Assembly (NCBI GenBank): GCA_964505325.1
Contig: CAZDHT010000112.1
Span: forward strand, 1-15,120
Source: CAZDHT01 sp964505325
GTDB lineage: Bacteria > Planctomycetota > PUPC01
DNA length: 15,120 nucleotides
Reading direction: 5' to 3'
The position numbers and the translations under genes are program-made. Under the pieces are notes generated by a model. That model saw only the letters and a program-made list of their open reading frames with translations. It had not been told where the DNA came from and ran no database searches. Shown in pieces: positions 7,003 through 14,458 of the stretch. Every line of letters starts with the position of its first letter. The stretch's first letter is position 1.

Positions 7003-8838
7003 TCACCGCGTCTTTGGCTCGGCCCGCCCGAGGGGGATGACCTTCACCGCCACGTCGGTCTTGAGCGCGGGGATGCGGAGGACGAGATCGCCCTTCACCT
7101 GCCGCTGCTCGGTGCGCGTGATACGCCCCGTCATCGTGTCCCACCATTCGACGTGGTAACGGCCGGACGTGAGTTTGCCGATGCGGATCGCGCCGGGAGA
7201 GACCGGCTTGATCTTGTCCGCCGCACCGGACTTCTCCCACGTCCAGGCGCGGTTCTGTGCCCACACCCGCGCCCACGTGTCGCCCCGCAGCACGCGGACG
7301 CGGGCGTCGTCGGTCGAGTGGTCCGCAGGCCGCAACGCCGGGTCGAGCCACGGCGTACCCCGCAGAAACTTGCTGAGCGCGGCGTAATGGTAGTACAGCT
7401 TGTTCGGCCGCACGTACTCGTCCCACCACCACATCAACGGCGTGGCGCAGGACCCGCTCAGAGCGCCGGCCCAGATGGCGTTGTGTAGGTGAACGCCGCG
7501 CTTGTCCCGCTCGTTCACGACGTTCTTCGTCGCGCCGTAGACGCCCGCTTCGGCGCCGCCGAACTCGCCCAGGAGGTACGGCTTCCCGTACCCCGAGATG
7601 ATCGAGAGGCTGCTCAGCACCTTGCCCGCGCCGTCGGTGTCCCACTCGTTCAGGTAGATGTGGTGCTGGGCGAGGTCGAGCCACTTCATCCGGTTCATCT
7701 CGTCCCAGATGCGGTCGGTGGCGAGCGAATTGCTGAGCAGGTGGCCGTGGGCGTCCCACGTGCGGACGTGGGCGGCCATCTCGGTCAGCCACGGCTTGAA
7801 GTACTTGTCGCGGACGGAGCTGTCGAGCTCGAGCGGGCCGAGCACGACGTACTCCATCTCGTTGAAGAACTCCCACGCGGCGACGGCCCGCGAATGGCCC
7901 CACCGCGCCAGCGCGTAGCGCAGCCGGTTCTTGAAGGCGGCCCGCGCCGCGGCGGAGGTGAAGTATTCCTCCGGCTTGGTGACAGGGCCGCCGCGGCTCC
8001 GCCAGTACGGCGAGAACTTCTCCTTGATGTCATGGAAGTTCTCGAAGCAGAGCATGAGGGAGACGCCGCGTTGCTCGGCCCGCCGGATCACTTGGTCGAG
8101 TTGCCAGGCGCGGCACAGGTCGTAGCGGCCCGTCTCCTGGTGCTCGAATCCGAGGCACCACGAGCAGAGCCAGAGGCGGAGGAAGTTCTGCCCGGTCGCC
8201 GCCATCTCGTCGATGTAGCGGAGCAGGTCGAGCATCCGGACTTCGTCGCGCCGCTGCCGTCGGACCTGGCGCGCCTGGGCCGTCAGCCCGCCGGGCGGAA
8301 CGGGCTTCTCGTTCGGCGGCCGCTTCCGGCTCCAGCCGATGTTCTGGCCGATGAGAAACACGCCCTCCCCCGCGGCGTTCTGGAGGTAGCGGGCCGGCCG
8401 GCCGCGCCGGAGCGGGCCTTTGGTCTGCGGCGGCGTCGCGACCAGCGCTCCCCGGCGGACCGCGCTCTTGAGACCGCCGACCACGGCGGCCACGCGACAC
8501 GTGTACGAGCCCTTGAGCGGCGGTGAGAAGCGGACGCGAAACTCGGCGGCGCCGTGCGGGGCGAGGTGCCCCGCGCCGCGCTGGCCCACCGGCACGCGCC
8601 GGAAATCGCGGAACCAGAATGCGGGGACGGCGAACACCTTGCCCGACTGGTGCTTGAAGTAGGCGACCACGTGGACTTGGGCGGGATCAAACGGGTTCCG
8701 CACCCCGGGCTTGACGTTCAGCCGAATCTCATACGGCTCGAACGTGGGGACGGTTGCGGCTGGAGCGGGTTGGGCGGTGCGGCCGTCGCCGCTCCATAGC
8801 GCCGTCGCCAGCAGCGCCGCCGCGATGTAACGTTTCAT
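7003..8838 (-). CDS. Secreted DUF5060-domain glycoside hydrolase (GH5-like clan A)
   Basis: The 611-aa product starts at ATG 8838 with GAGGT 8 nt upstream, and carries a signal peptide (KRYIAAALLATALWSG, cleavage around residues 20-28). Residues about 32-120 form a DUF5060 beta-sandwich (FEPYEIRLNVKPGVRNPFDP, RVRFSPPLKGSYTCRV). The following (beta/alpha)8 barrel has FLRLWLCSWCLGFE, LMLCFENFHD, the probable acid/base Glu327 in FFNEMEY and the probable nucleophile Glu425 in LLGEFGGAEAG. It keeps both catalytic glutamates expected of a retaining clan-A enzyme, so it looks active. A C-terminal beta region (residues 520-605, ending VKVIPLGRAEPKTR) may be an accessory domain. The exact substrate cannot be read from sequence; the neighbouring rhamnogalacturonan-lyase-like gene suggests pectin or another cell-wall glycan. 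It likely acts outside the cytoplasm. Confidence 0.88.
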   Translation of the reverse strand: MKRYIAAALLATALWSGDGRTAQPAPAATVPTFEPYEIRLNVKPGVRNPFDPAQVHVVAYFKHQSGKVFAVPAFWFRDFRRVPVGQRGAGHLAPHGAAEFRVRFSPPLKGSYTCRVAAVVGGLKSAVRRGALVATPPQTKGPLRRGRPARYLQNAAGEGVFLIGQNIGWSRKRPPNEKPVPPGGLTAQARQVRRQRRDEVRMLDLLRYIDEMAATGQNFLRLWLCSWCLGFEHQETGRYDLCRAWQLDQVIRRAEQRGVSLMLCFENFHDIKEKFSPYWRSRGGPVTKPEEYFTSAAARAAFKNRLRYALARWGHSRAVAAWEFFNEMEYVVLGPLELDSSVRDKYFKPWLTEMAAHVRTWDAHGHLLSNSLATDRIWDEMNRMKWLDLAQHHIYLNEWDTDGAGKVLSSLSIISGYGKPYLLGEFGGAEAGVYGATKNVVNERDKRGVHLHNAIWAGALSGSCATPLMWWWDEYVRPNKLYYHYAALSKFLRGTPWLDPALRPADHSTDDARVRVLRGDTWARVWAQNRAWTWEKSGAADKIKPVSPGAIRIGKLTSGRYHVEWWDTMTGRITRTEQRQVKGDLVLRIPALKTDVAVKVIPLGRAEPKTR

Positions 8839-9099
8839 GCTCCCAGACCTCGATGCGGTCCGGCCAGCTTCGTCCGCGATCTCCGAAGCGCCGCGCCCTC
8901 CGTCATAACCGACACAATGGGCGATGCGACAGAAAAATGCGACGCCGATTGCCTTCGCGCGTCATTCCGTGCAATGTTGCCGGTTCACATTCCGCGTCCC
9001 GGACCCCGGCCGCGCCGGCCAACAGCAGCACGATTATGCCCGTCGCCGCTCGCCTCTTCTCTCCTTTCAGGTGCCGGCCTGCCTCGCGCCCTTGATCGT

Positions 9100-11544
9100 C
9101 TACTTCTTCTTCGGCGGCGGCATCTGCATCAGCAGCCAGTGGGCGCAGGCGGGCTGCTTCATCGAGGGGAAGGCGTCTTTCAGCCGCTCGCCGCCGTCCG
9201 GCCCCAGCCCTTCCTTCTTGTACTTCTCGTCGCCGGTCAAGTGGTACAAGACCGCGTTCAGCTCGGCGAAGTCGCGGTAGCTGTAGCCGCCGTGCTTCTT
9301 GTTCGCCTCGATGGCCTCCGCCATCCGCTTGCAGATGAACAGCGCGTCCGGGTCGCCGGTGTGCAGTGCGGCCATCGCCGCGGCGCGGCTGAAGACGAAC
9401 GTGAACCACCAGTTGATGGTGGTCTTGACCGTCCCGTCTTTCTGCTTCCGGCTCCTCTGGGGGAGCTTGATCTCTCCCGCCTCGGCCATCTTCTTGTAGT
9501 TGGCGATGCAGACCTTCATCAGCCGAGCGGCATCCTTGTCGCCGGTCAGGTCCAGGTAGCGGTACAGCGCCCGCCACGACCAGCCCGTGGCGCGGTGGAC
9601 GACGGGGCCGCGGTAGCCGGCGTAGTAGCCGCCGTGGGCGCCGATGGTGCGCAGGTTCTCGAACGAGCGCTGGTCGCCCATCAGCAGGTAGCGGTCGTAG
9701 ACCAGGTCCATCACCATGTGCGCCGGGTTCGGCAGCCAGAACGTCGAGCGCGGGTAGCGGCCGGCGGAGTACTTCTTCGCCTCTTCAGCGAAGTCGGCCT
9801 TGGCGTCCCAGGGATACGGGCGGCGGGTCCAGTCCTCGCTGCGGTTGTTGGCGCGGAAGTGGTTCCAGTCCTTGTAGCTGAAGGGGTCTACGTCCTCGAT
9901 GCGGTAGGCGCGGACGTCGCGGAAGTGGCGGCTGCGTGCGTCGCCGTTGAGGAGCCAGCCGTGCAGCCCCGTGACGAACCAGCGGAAGAGGTAGTTGTCC
10001 TCTTTCATCGGCTGGCGGGCGGCGCGCGACGAGTGCCCGCCGCAACTCCGCCACTTCTCGCCGAAGACCTGCCAGCCGTAGGCGTTGCCGTAGAGGCCGT
10101 CGGTGCTGAGCATCCGACGGTCGTAGGCCGCGGTCCGGTTGTTGGGCGTGTTGGTCAGGCCGCTGGTGGGCACGGTGAACGGGCCGAGGTCGGCGAGCGC
10201 GCCGGTCGCGGCGACGTGTTCGAGCGGCGGCCGCGGCAGCACCTTCGAGTCCCAGACCCCGGCGATCTTCGCGGGGTCCGGCTTGTCCTTGGCGTAGAAG
10301 TGCAGGACAATCTCGTGGCCCTTGGCGGTGGCGTCTTCGAGGAAGTGGTTCACTTTGTACTCACGCGGAAAGAGCGCCACGCGAAGCCGGCCGTCGCCGA
10401 AGACCTCGACGCCCTTGGGGAACTGCTGCCAGAAGTTGAGCAGGTGCATCACCACCCCGCCGCGGTCCGTCTGGACGAGTGTCGTCCCGGTGGCCTGGTT
10501 GCCCGCCGACATCTCCTCTTCCTTTCCGTCGGAGCGCCGCCACACCCTGTAGCCCCGGAAGCTGGCGGTCTTGCCCTCGGGATAGCGCCAGTAGTCGCGG
10601 CGTTCGGTGTTGTAGCCCTGGCACTTCTTCCAGGTGTCCGCCCCGTTCGAGTCCTGGTAGAGGCAGACCGACCGGCCCTTGGCCACGAAGGGAGCATCGA
10701 AGGGCCTGCCGCCGTGCCCGGCGATCGAACACGTGACCTTTGAGCCGTTGAGCTTCAGCCACAGCGACGCATCCTCGAAGCACGGCGTGCCGACGCTCTT
10801 GGGGAAGTTGTTGCCGATGATGACATCGCAGAAGACGGCCGTCGAGCCGGCGAAGAAGTCCATCAGGTAGTCGTAGCGGTACATCCCCTTGCTGTAGCCC
10901 TTGCCCCCCCGTGCCTTGTGCAGGCCGCGGGCGCGAACGCGGACGCGCATCGGGCCTTTCTCGATGACCTCCACGCTCCGCGTGCTCTCGGACGCGTAGT
11001 ATTTGTCGCCGAACGTGTCTTCGATGACCGTGCCGCAGTCGGGCGTCGTGGCCAGCAAGTCCTTGCCGTCGATGACCACGGTCTTGAGCAGATTGAACTT
11101 CTTCCGGTCGACGATGAACGTCGCCGCGCCCGTGTTGACCGTGATCGTGTCGGCTGCCTCCGCCACCGTCAGCTTGTGCTTCGGCGCGGCGGGCGGCCTG
11201 GGCAGCTTGATGTTCGTCAGGTACAGGACCCGCTTGGTGTTCGCCGCGATGTTCGCCTGGAAGTCGACCAGCACCCAGCGGATGGAGTTGTCCTTTTGCC
11301 ACCAGCACGCGAGGATGCGGAACTGCGCGGGCACGACGCCCGGCTCACCCGGGACGCTCCTGTCGAGCAGTTGCAGCTCGCTCACGTCCATCGCCTGTCC
11401 GGGCAGCAGCGGCACGCCGCCGGAGACGTAGCGGAGCCCGCCCTTGCCGCGGTGCTCCTTCAGCTCCAAGGGGATCTCCCACGCCGCCGCCGCGTGAGCC
11501 AGCACCAGGACCGCCAGGCTTGCAGATGCGAATCGCCTTGTCAT
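9100..11544 (-). CDS. Exo-rhamnogalacturonan-lyase-like (PcRGLX/YetA-type) secreted protein
   Basis: ATG 11544 is the start: GGAGGT (11549-11554) lies a few bases upstream and it begins a clean signal peptide (MTRRFASASLAVLVLAHAAAA), whereas the upstream in-frame ATG at 11604 falls in the promoter region. The mature protein (814 aa in all) has an N-terminal RIFT-barrel-like domain (about 22-115; WEIPLELKEH, QLLDRSVPG, RWVLVDFQANIAANTKRVLY), a central beta-sandwich (about 120-400; ATFIVDRKKFNLLKTVVIDG) and a C-terminal alpha/alpha toroid (about 430-800; DNYLFRWFVTGLHGWLLNGD, RATGWSWRALYRYLDLTGD). This three-domain order is that of the PL26/YetA-like family, which removes terminal disaccharides from rhamnogalacturonan I; actual activity is inferred. 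It ends in PPKKK. It lies 261 nt upstream of the DUF5060 hydrolase, same strand. Confidence 0.85.
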   Translation of the reverse strand: MTRRFASASLAVLVLAHAAAAWEIPLELKEHRGKGGLRYVSGGVPLLPGQAMDVSELQLLDRSVPGEPGVVPAQFRILACWWQKDNSIRWVLVDFQANIAANTKRVLYLTNIKLPRPPAAPKHKLTVAEAADTITVNTGAATFIVDRKKFNLLKTVVIDGKDLLATTPDCGTVIEDTFGDKYYASESTRSVEVIEKGPMRVRVRARGLHKARGGKGYSKGMYRYDYLMDFFAGSTAVFCDVIIGNNFPKSVGTPCFEDASLWLKLNGSKVTCSIAGHGGRPFDAPFVAKGRSVCLYQDSNGADTWKKCQGYNTERRDYWRYPEGKTASFRGYRVWRRSDGKEEEMSAGNQATGTTLVQTDRGGVVMHLLNFWQQFPKGVEVFGDGRLRVALFPREYKVNHFLEDATAKGHEIVLHFYAKDKPDPAKIAGVWDSKVLPRPPLEHVAATGALADLGPFTVPTSGLTNTPNNRTAAYDRRMLSTDGLYGNAYGWQVFGEKWRSCGGHSSRAARQPMKEDNYLFRWFVTGLHGWLLNGDARSRHFRDVRAYRIEDVDPFSYKDWNHFRANNRSEDWTRRPYPWDAKADFAEEAKKYSAGRYPRSTFWLPNPAHMVMDLVYDRYLLMGDQRSFENLRTIGAHGGYYAGYRGPVVHRATGWSWRALYRYLDLTGDKDAARLMKVCIANYKKMAEAGEIKLPQRSRKQKDGTVKTTINWWFTFVFSRAAAMAALHTGDPDALFICKRMAEAIEANKKHGGYSYRDFAELNAVLYHLTGDEKYKKEGLGPDGGERLKDAFPSMKQPACAHWLLMQMPPPKKK

Positions 11545-11600
11545 TGGGACCTCCGTGCAAAAGTGCAGGCCGGGATTCTCCGCGCGCGTTTCATCCGCCT

Positions 11601-11628
11601 GCATTATCCCGCGTCCGGGTGCACTGTC
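11601..11628 (-). promoter_or_regulatory. Near-consensus sigma-70 promoter for the lyase gene
   Basis: On the minus strand TTGACA (11628-11623, 6 of 6) and GATAAT (11606-11601, 5 of 6) are 16 bp apart. Transcription would start near 11594, giving a leader of about 50 nt with the Shine-Dalgarno at 11549-11554. The -35 box overlaps the stop codon of the transposase remnant. Confidence 0.65.
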
Positions 11629-11790
11629 AAGCTGTTACGCCCTTCCCGGTTGTGTCGGGCCATGCCCCCAACCTGTTCCATTGTTCCATCCATTTCTGGA
11701 GCGTCTTCCACATCGCGTAGGCCAGGAAGGTGACGAGGATGTGGGCGTGAACGCGGGGCTTGAATCGTTCTTCGCCCCTGTTATCATCAA
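11627..11790 (-). pseudogene. C-terminal scrap of an IS4/IS1634-type DDE transposase
   Basis: The minus-strand frame reads DDNRGEERFKPRVHAHILVT continuing FLAYAMWKTLQKW before a stop at 11627-11629. 'ER...AHI.V.FLAY..' just before the C-terminus is the end of DDE transposases of the IS4/IS1634 type. Only about 50 residues remain; none of the catalytic D, D, E segments is present. The frame stays open upstream into the TPR gene, but this is antisense coincidence. Family assignment is by motif memory and moderately secure; decay of a former insertion sequence is the inference. Confidence 0.6.
11760..11787 (+). promoter_or_regulatory. Probable promoter of the TPR gene, implying a leaderless mRNA
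   Basis: TTGAAT (11760-11765) and TATCAT (11782-11787, 5 of 6) are 16 bp apart. A start site 6-8 nt downstream falls at about 11793-11795, immediately before ATG 11796. No Shine-Dalgarno precedes that ATG, which fits a leaderless or near-leaderless transcript. Confidence 0.5.
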
Positions 11791-11795
11791 CGGCC

Positions 11796-12812
11796 ATGAG
11801 GGTGACGTTGTCCAGATGGAAGGTGGTCTTCGCGGGTGTTGTGGCGGTACTGGTTCTGTTGGCGGTCATCTATGGTCCTTCAGTCTATGCAAGGCTTTCT
11901 GCGGCGAGGACGTACCGGAAGGCAGCCGAGCTGTCGCGACAGGGACGCCTCGATGAGGCGGTAGAAGCGCTGGAGGAAGTCCTTGCGCTTCGGCCGCACT
12001 TCGGGGAGGCGTGGCACCTGAAGGGCCTGGTCCTGCGTGAACTCGGTCGTGCCGACGAGGCCCTTGCGGCACTTGAGAACGCCACCCTGCACGGCCCGAA
12101 CAATGCAGAAGCCTGGCGGGACAAGGCGACGGTGCTGGCCGAGCTGGGCCGTCCAAGCGATGCTCTCGCGGCCTACGAGGCCGCCACCGGGCGCCGGCCA
12201 GGTTGGGCGGATGCCTGGTACGGCAAGGGAGTTGTGCTCCGTCGGCTCGGCCGGACGCATGCGGCGCTGTCGGCCTTTGAGAAGACCGTTCAGTGCGACC
12301 CCGAACACGCGAACGGGTGGTGCGGCAAGACGTTCGCGCTCACCCATCTGGGTCGTCACCAGGAAGCCCTTGCCGCGTGCAAGGAAGCCCTGCGGCTGAT
12401 GCCCGAACTGGCCGACCTCTGGTGGTGCAAAGGCGTGTCGCTTGCGAAGCTTGAGCGCTACGGTGACGCGCTGACCGCTCTGGACAAAGCCACCGAACTG
12501 AACCCGCAACACGCCCCCGCCTGGAGCAGTCTGGCGAGCGTGAACCTGGACATGGGTCGAAGCCTGCCGGCTCTCGCCGCTGCTACCGAGGCGGCCAGAC
12601 TGGACTCCAACGACCACCTCGCGTGGTTCAACAGGGCGGCCGCCCTGTGTCGTCTCGGGCGCACCGACGACGCCTTGGTAGCGCTGCGACGGGCGATTGA
12701 ACTGGACAACCGATGCCGTGAGGAAGCGCGAAAAGACGAAGACGGCCACTTCGCCGGGCTGCGGGGTAACCGGGCGTTCCAGCGGCTCGTCGGCCTTCGC
12801 GGTGTTGACTAG
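11796..12812 (+). CDS. Membrane-anchored protein with eight TPR repeats
   Basis: The 338-aa protein starts at ATG 11796; the longer TTG start at 11760 coincides with the -35 box and is rejected. Residues about 10-28 (VVFAGVVAVLVLLAVIYG) form one transmembrane helix after a short basic stretch, so the repeats should face the periplasm-like side by the positive-inside rule. From about residue 36 there are eight tetratricopeptide repeats, seven of them exact 34-residue units opening with AW, GW or LW and carrying G-R at the inter-helix turn and A-L in helix B (for example AWYGKGVVLRRLGRTHAALS). A short tail (HFAGLRGNRAFQRLVGL) caps the array, as often seen in bacterial TPR proteins. It probably scaffolds protein-protein contacts; partners are unknown. 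It is divergent from the lyase gene across the transposase scrap. Confidence 0.88.
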   Translation: MRVTLSRWKVVFAGVVAVLVLLAVIYGPSVYARLSAARTYRKAAELSRQGRLDEAVEALEEVLALRPHFGEAWHLKGLVLRELGRADEALAALENATLHGPNNAEAWRDKATVLAELGRPSDALAAYEAATGRRPGWADAWYGKGVVLRRLGRTHAALSAFEKTVQCDPEHANGWCGKTFALTHLGRHQEALAACKEALRLMPELADLWWCKGVSLAKLERYGDALTALDKATELNPQHAPAWSSLASVNLDMGRSLPALAAATEAARLDSNDHLAWFNRAAALCRLGRTDDALVALRRAIELDNRCREEARKDEDGHFAGLRGNRAFQRLVGLRGVD

Positions 12813-12829
12813 GCCGGATCAGTCACTCA

Positions 12830-12858
12830 CCGCAGAGAACGCGGAGGACGCAGAGAGG
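12830..12858. repeat. CGCAGAG-type dispersed intergenic repeat
   Basis: Three spaced units CGCAGAG, CGCGGAG and CGCAGAG follow one another just after the TPR gene. A related inverse-sense copy (TCTCCGCGTCC, ATCTGCGCAATCTGCGTCC) lies at 14390-14420. Such low-complexity units are common intergenic repeats in environmental bacterial genomes; I see no coding sense in them. Confidence 0.45.
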
Positions 12859-12876
12859 ATAGAGAGCAACAGGAAA

Positions 12877-12963
12877 CCGGGGACAGATAACTTTCTTTCG
12901 CCGGAGAACGGACAAGCATTGCGCGGAGCGGATTGGCCCGGCGAAAAAAGTTATCTGTCCCCG
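12877..12963. repeat. Long inverted repeat overlapping the 3' end of the aldolase gene
   Basis: Left arm 12878-12904 (CGGGGACAGATAACTTT, then CTTTCGCCGG) and right arm 12937-12963 are reverse complements apart from a 1-nt slip in the T-run. About 32 bp separate them. The motif GGGGACAGATAACTTT is of the kind found in dispersed palindromic repeats. The stem lies between two convergent genes (TPR, aldolase) and could act as a bidirectional transcript end. The right arm supplies the last four codons and the stop (GDR-stop) of the aldolase. Confidence 0.75.
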
Positions 12964-13763
12964 CTTTCCCCGGACGTGAGGAACTTGAGCGCGTCGCCGA
13001 CGGATGCTTCCTTGTGGACCATCTTCGAGATGGCGGCGACCATGCGGCCGGGCCGGTCGTGCTGGAAGGCGTTGCGGCCGATGGACACTCCCTTGCCGCC
13101 CGCCGCCAGGGAGCCGGCGACCATGTCGAGGATCTCCTGGTCCGTCTCCATCTTCTCGCCGCCCGCGATAACCACCGGCACCGGGCAGCCCTCGACCACC
13201 TGGCGGAAGGTCTCGGGGCTGCCGGTGTAGACGCACTTGACGATGTCCGCGCCCAGCTCCGCGCCGACCCGGGCCGCGTGCTTCACGAACTTGACGTCGA
13301 ACGGATTGTCGACCTTCTCGCCGCGCGTGTACATCATCGCGACCAGCGGCATGCCCCACGTCCTACACGTGCCGGAGACCTCGCCGAAGTGCCGCAGCAT
13401 GTCCGCCTCGGTCTGGGCGGCGAGGTTGACGTGGATGGAGACGGCGTCCGCGCCCATCTTGAGCGCTTCTTCAACCGTGCAGACGGGCACCTTCGCGTCC
13501 GGGTCCGGGCCCATCGACGTGCTGCCGCTCAGGTGGATGATGAGGCCGACGTCCTGGCCGGCCTCGCGGTGCCCGGCCTCGACGATGCCCTTGTGGAGGA
13601 TGATGGCGTTGGCGCCGCCCTGGACGATCATCTCGACCGTCTTCTTCATGTCCTCCAGGCCGGGTATCGGGCCGACCGTCGTGCCGTGGTCCATCGGGAT
13701 GATGACGGTCCGGCCGGACTGGCGGTTCTTGATGCGTTCGAGCCTGATCTGTTTACCGATCAC
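12951..13763 (-). CDS. Class I aldolase, ADH-synthase/DhnA family
   Basis: GTG 13763 is preceded by AGGAGA (13776-13771) with 7 nt spacing. The 270-aa product is a Schiff-base TIM-barrel aldolase of the archaeal-type fructose-bisphosphate aldolase / 2-amino-3,7-dideoxy-D-threo-hept-6-ulosonate synthase family. Visible active-site features are Asp25 in IIPMDHGT, Tyr145 in MMYTRGE, the Schiff-base Lys176 in ADIVKCVYTGSP, and phosphate-binding glycines in VVIAGGEK (198-205) and GVSIGRNAFQ (225-234). Length is normal for the family. The annotation could be ADH synthase (aromatic amino-acid pathway) or a sugar-phosphate aldolase: no dehydroquinate synthase II partner is in the window, so the substrate is open. 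The C-terminus ends inside an inverted repeat and may be a few residues altered. Upstream is a repeat-rich region containing two leftward promoters. Confidence 0.88.
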   Translation of the reverse strand: MIGKQIRLERIKNRQSGRTVIIPMDHGTTVGPIPGLEDMKKTVEMIVQGGANAIILHKGIVEAGHREAGQDVGLIIHLSGSTSMGPDPDAKVPVCTVEEALKMGADAVSIHVNLAAQTEADMLRHFGEVSGTCRTWGMPLVAMMYTRGEKVDNPFDVKFVKHAARVGAELGADIVKCVYTGSPETFRQVVEGCPVPVVIAGGEKMETDQEILDMVAGSLAAGGKGVSIGRNAFQHDRPGRMVAAISKMVHKEASVGDALKFLTSGESGDR

Positions 13764-13818
13764 GGTTCAGTCTCCTTTTGCGTACTATTAAGAGTCATGT
13801 AATCAATCGAAGCGGGAC

Positions 13819-14035
13819 AAGGAAAAGTGGAAAAGTGGGAAACCGGGAAGGAGAACTCGAAGAAGCTGTTTCAAAACGGTGGAGCAGACATTCCTGTCTG
13901 CCCGTTGGCAGGCAAGAATGCCTGCCCCACCAAGAACCCAGATCTCTCGTTGTGAGTTCTGAAACAGCTTCTAAGGCTGCCCGAAGGGCAGCAGACCGGT
14001 TCCTTTCCCATTTTCCCGCTTTCCCGTTTTTCCTT
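13819..14035. repeat. Three-layer nested palindrome (about 217 bp)
   Basis: The outer arms are a purine-rich strand (13819-13852) and its pyrimidine-rich complement (14001-14035), matching at about 28 of 35 columns. The middle arms AGAAGCTGTTTCAAAAC (13861-13877) and 13956-13972 match at 16 of 17. The inner arms 13879-13902 and 13907-13930, built on CAGACATTCCTGTCTGCC, match at 20 of 24 around a 4-nt loop. A separate 7-bp hairpin GCTGCCC-GAA-GGGCAGC lies at 13976-13992. It fits a MITE-like element that has received a second palindrome, or successive insertions at the same point. It occupies most of the gap upstream of the aldolase gene. Confidence 0.7.
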
Positions 14036-14218
14036 TTCTTATCCGAAACTCAATAAGTGGCGGAACAGGGATATGATATCGACCCGGCCCGGCCGGTCAA
14101 GCGAAATTGTCCCTCCGACCTGCCCCCGTCGTTTCTGCGGGCGATGCCGCAGCGATGGCGCGGAAGCCACAACTGACAGCATCTGGATCTGCTCGGCGTC
14201 CATCGTGTCTCTTCCCTT
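14036..14218. other. Intergenic stretch with one weak small ORF
   Basis: I see no conventional gene. On the minus strand a 54-codon frame from ATG 14203 to TAA 14039 starts MDAEQIQMLSVVASAP, with an AAGGGAAG run upstream, right after the stop of the small ORF at 14219. The rest of its translation is Arg/Gly-rich and unconvincing. Confidence 0.3.
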
Positions 14219-14374
14219 CTATGCCAGTTTCATGGCAATTTCTTCCTCCAGGATATCTTTCACCGTCAGCGGGTATTGTGGCACGGCCATCCTGGCCGTG
14301 TTAAGAATCCGGATTTTCAACACGGGCAAGATGCCCGTGCCACGACGAGTTGTCCAGGGGTCCAGTCGGTTCAT
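14219..14374 (-). CDS. Putative 51-aa small ORF with conserved C-terminal tail (copy A)
   Basis: ATG 14374 has GAGGAAG 6 nt upstream and overlaps a preceding TGA in an ATGA junction. The product starts MNRLDPWTTR, continues through 22 codons supplied by a 66-bp palindromic repeat, and ends YPLTVKDILEEEIAMKLA. The last 17 codons are a diverged copy of those at 14459-14513. Of seven nucleotide differences between the copies six are synonymous, which suggests the tail was once, or still is, under protein-level selection. I do not recognise the family; this may be a broken remnant rather than a working gene. Confidence 0.3.
   Translation of the reverse strand: MNRLDPWTTRRGTGILPVLKIRILNTARMAVPQYPLTVKDILEEEIAMKLA
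14278..14343. repeat. 66-bp palindromic repeat (GTGGCACGG...CCGTGCCAC)
   Basis: Two arms of 32 bp starting GTGGCACGGCCATCCTGG and ending GATGCCCGTGCCAC pair with five mismatches around a 2-bp centre. This resembles a very common palindromic repeat of planctomycete-type genomes. Its length is a multiple of three and it leaves the reading frame of the small ORF at 14219-14374 intact. Confidence 0.8.
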
Positions 14375-14458
14375 GCGAGCTTCCTCGCAATCTCCGCGTC
14401 CATCTGCGCAATCTGCGTCCAATGGTTTCTCTTCGTGCGCTTCCTGGTGAAGAAACCG

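Noticed and set aside
7489..8526. 345-codon plus-strand frame
   Set aside because: Antisense to the DUF5060 hydrolase with typical shadow composition.
8903..9070. Signal-peptide-like minus-strand stretch (GIIVLLLAGAAGV) between the lyase and hydrolase genes, with AGGAG upstream
   Set aside because: There is no ATG, GTG or TTG start at a suitable place before the hydrophobic run, and the frame ends after a short Arg-rich tail. It may be a decayed leader but cannot be supported as a gene.
8917..10743. 608-codon plus-strand frame
   Set aside because: It is antisense to the lyase gene, with Val/Ala/Arg-rich composition typical of GC-rich shadow frames; the minus strand has a signal peptide, ribosome binding site and recognisable domains.
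13764..13800. Promoter directly upstream of the aldolase (TAATAG near 13785)
   Set aside because: No -35 element at acceptable spacing could be found.
12933..13802. 289-codon plus-strand frame over the aldolase
   Set aside because: The minus-strand aldolase has complete active-site motifs; this frame is rich in Arg, Ala, Asp and His with no motif.
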